A DNA stretch of 64,000 nucleotides from Owenia fusiformis (Eukaryota; Annelida; Polychaeta; Sabellida; Oweniidae). Under the pieces are notes generated by a model. It was not told the origin of the DNA, did not search any database, and worked only from the letters and a program-made list of their open reading frames with translations. Position numbers and translations under genes: made by a program. Positions 27,901 to 33,868 of this stretch are shown one piece after another (within the stretch, counting starts at the first letter, position 1; the number at the start of each line of letters is the position of its first letter). Location of the stretch: the NCBI GenBank assembly GCA_903813345.2, contig CAIIXF020000010.1:30002828-30066827 (forward strand), written 5' to 3'.

Positions 27901-30900
27901 TCTCCTGGATCATGTTGCATACACCCGGAATCCATTTTTAAGGCTATTTTCATCATAATAACAAATGGATTTTCAATGAAAAGTTTCCTGGTGCAATATA
28001 TTTTGCAACGCAAGATGTATATGAAAAGCCTATCGCAGTAAGTTCAATAATAATCCATATCATTCCTTATTATTCCTCATGATCATCCATTTGAATTATA
28101 TTCAATCCTCAATGTATTCTCCTCCAAGTTCAATTAGTTTCTTCTGTCGGCGCACCCATGCAGAGAACACATGCCCAAATCCATCAGCAGCCATGGTGTT
28201 CAGCTGTTTTTGTACAGCCATTTGCAGCTCAGCTAATGTCTGAAAGGATTGTCCCTTTAATGCCATCTTAAGGGTGGGAAAAAGATAGAAATCACAAGGA
28301 TCAGTATCAGGGCTATATGGAGCATGTGGAAGTTGAGGCATGTCCATGAATGCTGCAAGAGTATCCTGAACTAGCTTGGACCTGTGTGCTGGGGCATTGT
28401 CCATGTGTAACAAACGATTGTCTCTTGTGTCTTTCCTTTTCTTTTGAAGTGCCTGTCCAAGATTGCATTTTAGAACCTGAAAGTGAAATATCATTATTTA
28501 TTTATTCATTCATTTATTTATTTATCTTTTTTCAAATTATTAATCATGCTTAAAGCTATTATGACTTCATTCTCTCCTTTTAAATTGACAATGATTAAAA
28601 CGGATGAAAATATCATGTTTACCTTGGTGAAGTATTTCCCTGTGATAGTCTGATGAGGAGGAACATAGTGGGTCAAGATCACGCCATCATAATCGAAGAA
28701 AAGAACAATCATCACTTTGTCAGAGGATCTGCTTTGCCTAGCCTTTGTTGGGCGCCGCTCACCCTTTTTGATATACTGTGTAGATTGTAGTTTAGTTTCT
28801 GGATCTCTAAAGTATAGTCTAGCCATGATTCGTCAGTAGTGATTATACGCTTTAGGAATCCTTCTCCTTCAATGTTGTATTGCTTCAGAAAATCCTGCGC
28901 AACTTCGACACGTTGTTGCTTTTTTTCTTCGGTAAGAAGCTTAGGAATCCACTTGGCACACACCCTTTTCATATTTAGGTCGCATTTTACAATCCTTTGT
29001 ACTGTAGAGTAGGACACATCTGTAATGGAACTTATTTCTCTCAGTGTCAATCTCCTGTCTGCATTTAGGATGGACTCTACATGGTGAATAGTGTTATCAG
29101 TGCGGCCAGTCTTGGGTCTTCCAGATCGCTTTAGATCTAAGACTCTCGTATCCCCTTCACTAAAGTGTTTGTACCATCGCTCAATGGCTTGCCTTGACAA
29201 GGCCTTGTCTCCATGTGTCTCTTTTATTTTCTTGACAACTACCTGCCTTGTCTCTCCAGTAGCTACCAAATATTCAATAACAATCCTTTGCTTAACTTTG
29301 ATTTGTTGTAAAGTAGACATTTCTTGGATGTGTGTGAGTCTAAGAGTCTGATCTACTTTCTGACTCACTGTGACTCATCATTCTTAGAAATATCATTGTG
29401 ATGTCATAGCACAATTGGTTGCTGAATTTAGAACTCAACAGCAAACACATGGGCATGTGAGTCTTGCTTGACAATTGCATTACCATGCTTGTTAGACATA
29501 TCATGTGTGGTAATTGAGTCATTAAAACGAAATCAAGCAAAAATGACAAAAACATTCAATTATCATTAAAAAACAATTCCACCCATGCTTACCCTTGTTA
29601 CCATGGTTACGCATAGCTGAAACAATTTCAAATGCATTTAAATGAGAATTCGACACAAAGTAGAGAATTGATTGATCTATTCACTGTGAAAAAATTAGAC
29701 TGATTGGGTGAAATTTAGTATGCCTATAAAATTTTGTCCATTACTTTTGAATCACCTCTCGTATATTTTGAACGTATTCTTTGCAAATTGATGCCCGGGG
29801 ATAACATGAAATAAGCGAAAAACTTTTGAGTTTGAAATTCAAAACAACACAAAATTGAGTAATTTGTTTATTTTTGTCGTTAGGGCATGGTCTACATTGC
29901 CTAACGACCTCTACATATGTTCATAAAAAGCAAATTGAGCATTGGAAACCACCTAATATGTACTCCTTAACCCATAATATTGTATTTTTAATTTGCAATT
30001 ACGCAAAAAATTGATTGACGGTTGCGCGAACCTCGTTCAGATATGTATTTCAGATTCATTATTATTAATTTTGTCATATTCATCAGTTCTTGATGATAAT
30101 TCTTATTTTGCCTCTTCATTGCTATCTTTTTGACTTGAATTGGTTTCAAGCAAGGCACACTTTTTTCCTTGCCCTATAGAGGCTCAAACAAGAGCGTCTC
30201 TTGCGAGTCCTGAAAACAAATATTACTAATCCAGTATTCCATTTCTTACCCATTATAACAATAACATGCAAAGAGGCTATCAGAACTAGCAACCTTGACT
30301 TGAAAGATGTACATGCACGTAACCGTTCGCTTAATATCTAATGTAAATCTAATACAATACGTTACCGTCCATAGAATTCAAACGTAGTCGTCTAACGACA
30401 TTGCGTTTGAAACCTTATTATTTTCAATATGACCACATTCCTGTTCTGAATTTGTCATTTTATGGCTTGTTTATACACAGTTTACTAACTGTTAATAGTT
30501 TGAGTGGCTCTGAGGCATATATACTGAGAAATCACGAGAATGGACTAAAAAATATGAACTTGGACATCTCAGTCGGCAAGTCTACAGCTTATAATCCTTA
30601 GTAAACCACATGGCAGATTTGACCCAGTCTTCATAACCATCCATATATACCTCACCGAATGGAACTAGTTGAAAAGGAAATCTTATCTGTGAATCTTGCC
30701 TACAGGCGAGAAAGAGGACATGCTGCCTTTCCCATCCGCCATTTTTGTTATCGTTGCCGCAAATTTTTGCAAATCGCCTTGACGTAACCATCATGCTATA
30801 ACACCGTGATTATACACGTCATTACACAACGACGAATGCTAACCATTTTAATAAGACGTTAATTTTCCTTGGTGTGTTCAGGGCGTTCATTAAGTTTGTA

Positions 30901-32312
30901 CAAAGATACACTCAAACTTTGGTTTCTAGGTCAATCTGTCTGAAATTTTCACTCAGTATACCTCTACTATTCATGCATTAAAATCCTAAATTATAAGGAA
31001 TGGGTTTATAAAAGAAAAAAGTTATGGTTGCTATAGTAAGTGAGTCGGGGGTAGGCGGAGCAGGCAAACGGATCAGTGTCGTTCGAATGTTCAATATTTT
31101 TATTTTGTCCTATTATATTTTTCTAACAGTATCTAAAGGTTATATGTGCTCAACGTGTCCGTCATGGTATCGACATCTCCTCTGTCTCATTAACCACTCC
31201 TTAAACAGATTGGGACACCCATTTGGGAAATATCTGGCGATTGATCTTGTATGGATCTCATCATTTCTCCTAAGGTCGATTGATGAATTCCACCAAAATC
31301 ATTCTTAATTCTGCCTAAAACCCAAAATTCAAAGGGCGCCTTGTCAGGTGAGTAGAGAGCTTGCTTTTGTCGACCCATCTTCGATTTGTTTGAGATAATA
31401 TCCTTGACAAGATATGAGGTGTTACGAGGGGCATTACCATCATGATTAGCATAGTATCTAGGGCCCTTTGGTTCTTCATGCAAAATACTCTCTTCTTGCG
31501 AATGGCATTGGTGAGAAATGAGAAGTTCGTCATTCGACCTATCAGGAGAATATTATGCCATCCATACAAGGATCAATCGCTAGATATTTCCCAAATGGGT
31601 TCCGCCATCTGTTTGAGGAATGGGTAGTGAGACAGAACAGGTGTATAGACCACGATGGACACTATGTTGAACACCCATACCCTTGAGATACTGTTAAAAT
31701 TAAGATAACAAATGAACATTCAAACAAAACAGATCCCTTTGCCTGCTCCACCTACCCCCGACTCATGTAACTATAGCAACCATAACTTTTTTCTTTATGA
31801 ACCCATTCCTTGTAATTTAGGATTTCAATGTATGAATAGTGGGGGTATACTGAGTGGAAATTTAAGGCAGATTAACTTAGAGACAAAATTTTTTAGAGCA
31901 TCTTTGCACGAACTTAATGAACGCACTGTACATGTAGCCATAGTGCGTTGCTAAAAACTTGAAATACAGAGAACAATACAAAATATATCAGAATGAAAGC
32001 ATTCGGCAACAAAACTTTAATGGTCAAAATGTTGAAACCTAATTGAAATGAAATTGAGAACATCCAGTTCGAATTCAAAACAACTTTACATGATTGCTTT
32101 GACTGATTTCTTTTTTAGTCGCATCACGTAACGTTCAAACAACTGTATTTAACGACTTCGTGATTGGACGTCCTAACAATGGGTTTGCTAGATACGGCGA
32201 AGCTGTTATTGATGAACTAATATTCTGGGATAAGGAGCTAGACGATGCTCGAGTAATGGGACTTTGGGAGTCATATAAAGGAAATCCTAATTCCACACTC
32301 ACTTGTTCTTGA
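871..32312 (+). CDS. Gene A: secreted PAN-PAN-CCP(x10)-LamG protein, 16 coding exons (whole-gene span)
   Basis: Predicted extracellular multidomain protein of 1003 residues. Exons: 871-955, 1354-1581, 2499-2720, 4892-5077, 6627-6800, 7188-7361, 8613-8786, 9206-9382, 9763-9939, 10194-10367, 11151-11327, 11731-11907, 14127-14309, 15510-15689, 27180-27509, 32119-32312. Domain order: signal peptide (1-28), PAN-like 1 (29-104), PAN-like 2 (105-178), ten CCP/sushi modules (179-769), LamG-like jellyroll (770-1003). Every junction is phase 1 and the exon lengths sum to an open frame, which strongly supports the model. PAN, CCP and LamG modules bind proteins or carbohydrates in complement-like, lectin-like and adhesion proteins, so a recognition or adhesion role is inferred. 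No transmembrane segment is visible, so it is probably secreted. An unseen exon in a long intron, or alternative splicing, cannot be excluded. The first intron and the 5' UTR are the least certain parts. Confidence 0.8.
1354..1581 (+). CDS. Gene A exon 2: PAN/apple-like module 1
   Basis: 76-residue module after the acceptor TTATATTAG, ending at donor GTACGT, phase 1-1. It shows the PAN-like core TECIQFCEDQSDCMAVDFD followed by Cys in GCFSH and later Cys in FLCSS, the same cysteine spacing as exon 3. PAN modules are disulphide-bonded folds that bind protein or carbohydrate ligands. A long frame on the same strand (1322-1504) is a shadow in another register. Confidence 0.78.
2499..2720 (+). CDS. 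Gene A exon 3: PAN/apple-like module 2
   Basis: 74-residue module after acceptor TTGCTTCCAG, ending at donor GTAAGT, phase 1-1. The core TVRDCLNSCNASCSAVDFN and LCYSHD match exon 2 in cysteine order and in the C-x-A-V-D-F signature, so the two arose by exon duplication. A further Cys lies in TTCNSF. Confidence 0.8.
3014..3419. repeat. 87-bp tandem repeat, three copies, split by a MITE
   Basis: Units start at 3014, 3101 and 3331 with near-identical sequence. The third unit is displaced by 143 bp, which equals the inserted 140-bp element plus its 3-bp target copy. Short open frames on both strands here are by-products of the repeat. It lies in the intron between PAN 2 and CCP 1. Confidence 0.85.
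3186..3325. mobile_element. 140-bp palindromic MITE (PIF/Harbinger-like by target site)
   Basis: Nearly the whole element is an inverted repeat: TGCCTTGGTCACATAGGCTC at the left, its imperfect complement ending CCCAGGCA at the right, with GC-rich CGGCGCCCGGCCG stems. The 3-bp TTA is present at both edges (3183-3185 and 3326-3328), and the flanking tandem unit gives the empty site. A second copy of the family is at 33270-33410. A TWA target fits PIF/Harbinger, but there is no transposase to confirm it. Confidence 0.75.
3751..3900. mobile_element. 150-bp MITE flanked by TA
   Basis: Ends CTAGGTGTCAAAT and ATTTGACACCCTA are inverted repeats, and TA lies on both sides (3749-3750, 3901-3902). The interior (CTTCATAGAACAACTGACAA, GATGACTAGC) is shared with the element at 54972-55198, so both belong to one Tc1/mariner-like non-autonomous family. 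Confidence 0.65.
4686..4799 (+). pseudogene. Decayed duplicate of the CCP 1 exon
   Basis: Matches the 5' two thirds of the CCP 1 exon (CTGCCCCAGCTAATGGAACT, then GGATTCACTATTA) and keeps an AG acceptor at 4687-4688. It drifts out of register and lacks the 3' third and the donor. It is an exon-like relic about 200 bp upstream of the functional copy. Confidence 0.65.
4892..5077 (+). CDS. Gene A exon 4: CCP/sushi module 1
   Basis: 62 residues with the CCP cysteines: VDCG, YFSC, RFCQ and PTCT. The usual tryptophan before the last cysteine is replaced (NGTYDGTAPTC). The acceptor is a NAGNAG tandem (AACAGCAG at 4884-4891), so use of the upstream AG would add one residue without a frame change. Donor GTATGA is weaker than in the other CCP exons. 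Phase 1-1. Confidence 0.78.
5112..5176 (+). repeat. Partial duplicate of the CCP 1 exon 3' end and donor
   Basis: About 60 bp repeat the last third of the CCP 1 exon, from GAGTCTGTCAACTG through CATGTACAA and the GTATGA donor, shortly after the real donor at 5078. It has no acceptor, so it is not a usable exon. Confidence 0.85.
5355..6396. mobile_element. Non-autonomous DNA element with long degenerate inverted ends
   Basis: Left GTCCATGG...AGCACACTATAGCGCAGCGA (5361-5426) is mirrored by GCTGCGCTATAGTGTGCTATGG...CCATGGAC near 6350-6393. ACTTCCGGCTTTTA near 5494 is likewise mirrored by AAAGCCGGAAGT near 6270. There is no coding capacity and the interior is AT-rich. Edges are approximate and no target duplication was recognised. 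Confidence 0.5.
6627..6800 (+). CDS. Gene A exon 5: CCP/sushi module 2
   Basis: 58 residues after acceptor TTTGATTTAG, donor GTGAGT, phase 1-1. CCP pattern: VDCGSLDTPTNGT, DFTCDTGFTL, RICLSLGVWSG and PECF, with all four cysteines and the Trp. It is the closest relative of module 7 (VDCGSLDTPANST), which points to block duplication of this gene. Confidence 0.85.
7188..7361 (+). CDS. Gene A exon 6: CCP/sushi module 3
   Basis: 58 residues after acceptor CTACCTCATAG, donor GTAAGT, phase 1-1. Pattern NYCPSLPEIANG, NYTCDTGYTLVGS, RLCLANSTWSG and TTCIS. Several N-x-S/T sites suggest glycosylation. The 3' two thirds of this exon plus the donor are the founding copy of the 139-bp tandem array that follows. 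Confidence 0.85.
7253..7792 (+). repeat. 139-140-bp tandem array of a truncated CCP 3 exon plus donor
   Basis: Four copies start at 7253, 7392, 7531 and 7671. Each holds about 110 bp of the exon 3' part, the GTAAGT donor and about 28 bp of intron. Copies 2-4 lack the exon's 5' end and an acceptor, and reading through meets a stop (GGCATATAA), so they are not complete modules. The last copy has lost the GT donor. Confidence 0.9.
8613..8786 (+). CDS. Gene A exon 7: CCP/sushi module 4
   Basis: 58 residues after a strong acceptor (CTACTTTTTCAG), donor GTAAGT, phase 1-1. Pattern NDCGTLPAPSNGT, TFSCDDGYSLSGS, RTCQANSTWDG and TVCTS. Open frames on the minus strand and in a second plus frame here are shadows. 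Confidence 0.87.
9206..9382 (+). CDS. Gene A exon 8: CCP/sushi module 5
   Basis: 59 residues after acceptor CAACTTTTCTAG, donor GTAAGC, phase 1-1. Pattern RDCGELNPPIGYASATGS, TFTCQTGYTLFGS, RTCQNDGTWSG and TNCTS. It has no internal ATG-initiated frame of useful length. It and the following intron are closely copied in module 8. Confidence 0.85.
9383..9600 (+). repeat. Decayed copies of the CCP 5 exon/intron junction
   Basis: The intron start AAGCTTCTTTGAAATCT recurs near 9500 as TTAGCTTCTTTGAAATCT. It is preceded by degraded exon-end sequence (GTTCAGGATCAGAAACCTAG for the original GGTCAGGAACTGAAACC), and another fragment follows near 9575. The intron after module 8 (11328-11560) shows the same pattern. 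Confidence 0.75.
9763..9939 (+). CDS. Gene A exon 9: CCP/sushi module 6
   Basis: 59 residues after acceptor CTCTCGTTGTAG, donor GTAGGT, phase 1-1. Pattern IDCGVLATPGNGSVSGS, VFKCNTGYTLSGS, RTCQVDSTWSG and ASCTS. Near duplicate of module 9. Confidence 0.85.
10194..10367 (+). CDS. Gene A exon 10: CCP/sushi module 7
   Basis: 58 residues after acceptor GTATTTTGTTTAG, donor GTACGT, phase 1-1. Pattern VDCGSLDTPANST, TFTCPTGYNLKGN, RTCLSTGMWSN and PECES. Paralogue of module 2, so modules 7-9 look like a duplicate of a block containing modules 2, 5 and 6. Confidence 0.85.
10573..10955. mobile_element. Foldback MITE in the intron after CCP 7
   Basis: Two arms of about 110 bp are inverted copies: left GGGTTCCCAACTATGACC...AGGTGTTTGAAAATCGAGGA, right TCCTTGATTTTCAAACACCT...GTAGTTGGGACC. 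A nested hairpin (TTTTAGCGGTGTTTCC / AACGCCGCTAAAA) forms the centre. There is no coding sequence and edges are approximate. Confidence 0.75.
11151..11327 (+). CDS. Gene A exon 11: CCP/sushi module 8
   Basis: 59 residues after acceptor TTATATTTAAG, donor GTAAGC, phase 1-1. Pattern VDCGQLNPPIGYASVTGS, TFTCQTDYTLLGN, RTCQIDSTWSG and TNCTS. The usual glycine before the Tyr is Asp here. Near duplicate of module 5, including downstream intron sequence. Confidence 0.85.
11613..11715. mobile_element. 103-bp MITE with 9-bp target duplication
   Basis: Terminal inverted repeats TAGCCTTGCCCAAGTCGGT and ACCGACTTGGGCAAGGCTA are perfect over 19 bp. TGCTTTTCC is duplicated at 11604-11612 and 11716-11724. 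The element sits 15 bp from the CCP 9 exon start, and the right target copy supplies part of the acceptor's pyrimidine tract. A 9-bp duplication fits Mutator-like transposition; there is no transposase to confirm. Confidence 0.85.
11731..11907 (+). CDS. Gene A exon 12: CCP/sushi module 9
   Basis: 59 residues after acceptor TTTTCCTTGTAG, donor GTAGGT, phase 1-1. Pattern IDCGALDTPGNGSVSGS, AFECNTGYTLSGS, RTCQVDGTWSG and TSCTG. Near duplicate of module 6. Confidence 0.86.
12600..14119 (-). mobile_element. 5'-truncated Tx1/L1-like LINE, ORF2 3' part
   Basis: Minus-strand frames encode the post-RT region (YDRKLKAEKNLR, GKIQIVKTFGLSKF near 13830-13985) and the C-terminal part (12690-13430) with the zinc-finger-like CEFCHVNIETCDHIFFNC. 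Both are typical of the Tx1/L1 group. Endonuclease and RT catalytic domains are missing through 5' truncation, and the two frames are separated by at least one frameshift. A T-run at 12598-12607 is the poly(A) tail. The direct repeat TGAATAGTT flanks the element (12591-12599, 14120-14128). Confidence 0.88.
14127..14309 (+). CDS. Gene A exon 13: CCP/sushi module 10
   Basis: 61 residues, donor GTACAT, phase 1-1. Pattern VDCGVPYTSNG, TYTCPTGTTLIDGN, ITCLSSGLWSY and ARCC. It is the most divergent CCP of the gene, with an extra Cys next to the last one. The acceptor AG (14125-14126) lies inside the target-site duplication of the LINE just upstream. Confidence 0.83.
14500..15509 (+). repeat. ~105-bp tandem array ending at the LamG exon acceptor
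   Basis: About nine units. The landmark TACATCTCAA occurs near 14531, 14636, 14741, 14847, 14952, 15061 (as TGCATCTCAA), 15166 and 15271, so the spacing is 105-109 bp. Each unit contains a version of AAACGGTTTTCAGA-TATNTCTAC, which is the real acceptor plus the first bases of the LamG exon. The last, degenerate unit runs directly into the functional acceptor at 15508-15509. Confidence 0.9.
15510..15689 (+). CDS. Gene A exon 14: LamG-like domain, part a
   Basis: 60 residues after acceptor GGTTTTCAG, donor GTGGGT, phase 1-1. Contains YYMPMEEI, ASLVEGRIGKGLNLDG, VDLGNRRTECF, the N-terminal strands of a LamG-like (concanavalin-type jellyroll) domain. The same exon in gene B (41611-41790) is almost identical and of equal length. 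Confidence 0.88.
15774..16801. mobile_element. Mariner-type element, 1.03 kb, no intact transposase
   Basis: Ends CAAGGGTCGTTCGAAAAGTC and ACTTTTTGAACAACCCTTG are inverted repeats of at least 26 bp, and TA is present on both sides (15772-15773, 16802-16803). No transposase frame is recognisable, so it is a decayed or non-autonomous copy. It lies in the LamG a-b intron of gene A. Confidence 0.75.
16858..19890 (+). repeat. Two long repeat blocks dense in AGGTCA motifs
   Basis: Each block begins with GATTGCAAGCAATCTTACGG (about 16853 and 18210) and ends with a shared tail (CTAGACGGCAAAA near 17940 and 19783). Inside are 434- to 400-bp subunits marked by ACCTTGACCTTTGACCTTGC (17221, 17655, 18665, 19099, with a variant near 19499). 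AGGTCA/TGACCT half-sites occur many times per subunit, often one base apart. No open frame was seen. Confidence 0.85.
19891..20820. other. Intron sequence without recognised content
   Basis: AT-rich DNA in the LamG a-b intron. A short direct repeat (CCAGTGTGACACGTGT / CCAGTGTGACATG, about 20343-20371) is the only feature seen. The small minus-strand frames have no recognisable similarity. Confidence 0.4.
20830..21740. repeat. Degenerate AAAGCG / AACAAAGC motif region with strand switches
   Basis: Roughly 900 bp built from variants of AAAGCG, AACAAAGCTT and GCGTATCAAAG on the plus strand (20870-21140), the complementary CGCTTT/GCTTTGTTA forms (21170-21400), then plus again (21590-21720). No long identical unit. 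The left part begins near CTTCACACCAACGG. It may be the interior of a foldback element cut by the LINE that follows, since similar motifs reappear near 26748. Confidence 0.55.
22063..22701 (+). CDS. LINE ORF1: coiled-coil nucleic-acid-binding protein
   Basis: 212 residues. Residues 1-60 are heptad-rich (MKESMATFMAELKEIKKENE), as in L1-type ORF1 coiled coils. Residues 65-190 (HLRILGIPDD, VAHRLPNPK, RPMIVRFLSRKVRDNLLR, VIMEDLSPGNR) resemble the RRM/C-terminal region of LINE ORF1 proteins. An alternative upstream start (ATG 21987) is in another frame and would need a frameshift near 22040 to join, so the true N-terminus is uncertain. Confidence 0.78.
   Translation: MKMEMRSVIEESMKESMATFMAELKEIKKENEMIKTDMNSMKANMAKMQEDIKLLTLENNHNNQYSRKGHLRILGIPDDGNNISEKCIEKVVIAVNKNMDGDCHLKEDDIEVAHRLPNPKHQEDKPRPMIVRFLSRKVRDNLLRKRKALKGKPLVIMEDLSPGNRSLLWRAKQHADSKDVWAHNGKVWTTRSSDNRKIQLDILDNLDDKLRN
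23147..26298 (+). pseudogene. LINE ORF2: endonuclease-reverse transcriptase, four breaks
   Basis: APE endonuclease motifs HINARSL, GFSETWL, GDTNIDLL and TDHLPIF lie in 23435-24070. RT motifs RPVSLLSVFSKIYEK, CDLSKAFDSLNHN, GVPQGTILGPLL and catalytic FLYADDTNIL lie in 24975-25470. The C-terminal tail runs to 26298. In-frame TAA codons at 24362-24364 and 24701-24703, a frameshift at an A7 run near 24940-24950 and another near 26095 interrupt it. The motifs place it in the CR1/Rex/Jockey group; the clade is not certain. Confidence 0.85.
27180..27509 (+). CDS. Gene A exon 15: LamG-like domain, part b
   Basis: 110 residues after acceptor GTTTTTGCAG, donor GTATGG, phase 1-1. Central strands of the jellyroll: CPNGYTLSLWLKIGKTSG, YYLSSGGQ, EWHQVVMTWKD and LSLWWDGVNVATAN. 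The spaced Trp residues and the WxxVxxTW pattern are typical of LamG-like domains. Gene B's equivalent is 42571-42880. Confidence 0.88.
27747..29761 (-). mobile_element. Mariner transposon with terminal repeats and TA target
   Basis: Left end CGGGGTGATTCAAAAAGTAA and right end TTACTTTTGAATCACCTCTCG are inverted repeats extended by about 20 more matching bases, with TA on both sides (27745-27746, 29762-29763). At 2,015 bp it is longer than a typical 1.3-kb mariner. The transposase is on the minus strand. The insertion is inside the Transib-like copy 1. Confidence 0.9.
28102..29368 (-). pseudogene. Mariner transposase, one frameshift and a probable 146-bp intron
   Basis: The N-terminal part (29368 to about 28840) holds the paired-like HTH region (SRQAIERWYKHFSEGDTRVL, RSGRPKTGRTDN) and the first catalytic Asp in TTDESW. 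A one-base shift near 28830 separates it from FFDYDGVILTHYVPP with the second Asp. The third Asp lies after HMDNAPAH in YSPDTDPCDFYLF, one residue further away than in Mos1-type D34D by my count. Between TKV...and VLKCNL the coding is broken by 28477-28622, which on the minus strand has a GTAAAC donor and TTTCAG acceptor in phase 0. Splicing it joins YFTK to VLKCNLGQAL, as the family expects. Confidence 0.82.
30879..31928. mobile_element. Foldback mariner-like relic
   Basis: Inverted arms of at least 200 bp: left CAGGGCGTTCATTAAGTTTG...GGTTGCTATAGTAAGTGAGT, right with complementary ends (GCAACCATAAC... AACTTAATGAACGCACTG). The minus strand 31190-31483 encodes a decayed transposase piece (GNAPRNTSYLVKDI, QALYSPDKAPFEFWVLGRIK) like the C-terminal catalytic part of mariner. 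A second, inverted fragment of the same region (KDQSLDISQMG) is at about 31565-31627, so even the interior is palindromic. Confidence 0.7.
32119..32312 (+). CDS. Gene A exon 16: LamG-like C-terminal end and stop
   Basis: 64 residues after acceptor TTCTTTTTTAG, ending at TGA 32310-32312. FVIGRPN, YGEAVIDELIFWDKELDDAR and GLWESY form the last strands of the LamG-like domain. The short tail SYKGNPNSTLTCS shows no membrane anchor or GPI signal. Confidence 0.9.
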
Positions 32313-32340
32313 GTATAAAGGAGATCACGCTCCCATTTGA

Positions 32341-32346
32341 AATAAA
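32341..32346 (+). promoter_or_regulatory. Poly(A) signal of gene A
   Basis: AATAAA 29 bases after the gene A stop codon, the first such hexamer downstream. It implies a very short 3' UTR. Confidence 0.6.
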
Positions 32347-33269
32347 AACGAAAGCGTGGCATGTATCGCACGCATATAATTGCACATAGTTTCTTGTACT
32401 TAAATGACCGTTCAGCTCTAGTGTTTATACTTAGAAAAGGAGTGAGAAACGGAAATGTTTCCTGAATACACTAGTTATGTGTGTTACTTTGAATGCACGG
32501 ATACATCACAAAATATACTACACACTGGTGATCCACTCGATTACGCTGGCTGTAACAAAATGTCGAAACATCGAAGGTACGATTTTTCTCTTTTCCTTAT
32601 TTCACACTTTGTAGGCAGAATTACCACGACATTTGTTAACACATTTTGTCGTATGATTTATCCACAACTATATCGAAGAATGATTTTGATTGCGCGAATG
32701 CGAATTAAACTACATAGATACACAAGCAAGAAGACAACATTCAAGAGACTTCACCATGTAATCCTATGGTGAGGGAATAACAGAAGGAAGAACCCTTGCG
32801 ATTGGCATGGTCAGCTTCTCAATTTCTATGTGATGATGAACTATACCACCTGTTTGACAAATTGTCGTGACATTGTCACATTGAACAGCAATACCATTGA
32901 TTCCAGTATTCTACTCTCTGTAGCAATACGTTATCACTTTGGACATGATGGCGCCTTATACTGCCCATTGTTTTGTTTTGGTATTTTGACGCCATAATGT
33001 TACGCTAATTGTCCCCAGTTTCGTGCGGCGTGTAATACTGGACTTCAATTCCAAATTACTAGAATCCTAAGCAGTTTTTATAAAATACAAGGATAGTAGT
33101 AAAAAGCCTGATTTATTCTCCATCAAATGATACCAAGATCATTATGTGACTGGCATGTATGACCGAGCAATCTTGACCATTATGAGAGGTGGTAAAACTA
33201 GCCAACATGCCAAGTTACCTTCCAATGTGGCAATTGATGTGTAATTGGCTTGGTATTCTTTTTCTGTAA
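32347..33269. other. Intergenic sequence after gene A
   Basis: No domain-bearing frame. An open frame at 32455-32772 (105 codons) has no recognisable motif, no splice context and no paralogue in the window, so I do not call it a gene. Confidence 0.4.
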
Positions 33270-33410
33270 TGCCATGGTGACATTTGCTCCGATTTTTACT
33301 ACGGCGCCCGGCCGATTGAGTATTGTGTTCAAAATTGTATTCAATTTTGAACACAATACTCAACCGGCCGGGCGCCGGTGCTGAAAATCGGGACAAATGT
33401 GACCACGGCA
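33270..33410. mobile_element. 141-bp palindromic MITE, second copy of the 3186 family
   Basis: Inverted ends TGCCATGGTGACATTTGCTC and GGGACAAATGTGACCACGGCA with the same GC-rich core (CGGCGCCCGGCCGATTGAG) as 3186-3325. Flanks are TAA on the left and TTA on the right, consistent with a diverged TWA target. Confidence 0.75.
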
Positions 33411-33868
33411 TTACATTAAATTAGAGGACAGGCCTTCCATACTGAACTGGACTTGGGACTGAGTAACTCTCTTATGAAAAAAGGTTTAGCAAAAAGGTTA
33501 ACCTACTGTAAAATGGTCCTGCAAAAATGGTTCAACTGACAACTGAGCAGTAGAGCCAACAAAAAGTTCTAAAAAGCAAGTCCCATGTACTGTGTATAGA
33601 ACCCTACTATTCTTACTCTTGAAATTGATTCTAGCAATACTGCCCCACGTGAATCTACTTGTTTAGACTCAATAAACTAGAGTTCTTCTGAGAAATTGAG
33701 GATTCCAGCAAGGGATATTGACTTCACACGGTGATACAATTGACTCCAAAGCTGCATATCATCAAGTAGCACGCCTAACCATCGACTAGGTACACTGACA
33801 AAATATACCGTAGTACACTTTATATGTACGATGTCACTATTTAATCGATTTTAAGTAAAGGCAATGAT

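Larger units (their letters stand above)
27553..30808. mobile_element. CACGGTG-ended (Transib-like) element, copy 1, split by a mariner
   Basis: Ends CACGGTGTTATAGCATGACG and CATGCTATAACACCGTG are inverted. Flanks ATTGT (27548-27552) and ATTAT (30809-30813) are a 4/5-match 5-bp target duplication. The body is shared with the copies at 33869-35252 and 44455-53758. Excluding the 2.0-kb mariner, it is about 1.24 kb and has no transposase. Heptamer-like CACNRTG ends with 5-bp duplications are known for Transib and ProtoRAG transposons. Confidence 0.75.

Noticed and set aside
32455-32772. 105-codon open frame after gene A
   Set aside because: No recognisable domain, no signal peptide, no splice or promoter signals, and AT-rich composition typical of the flank.
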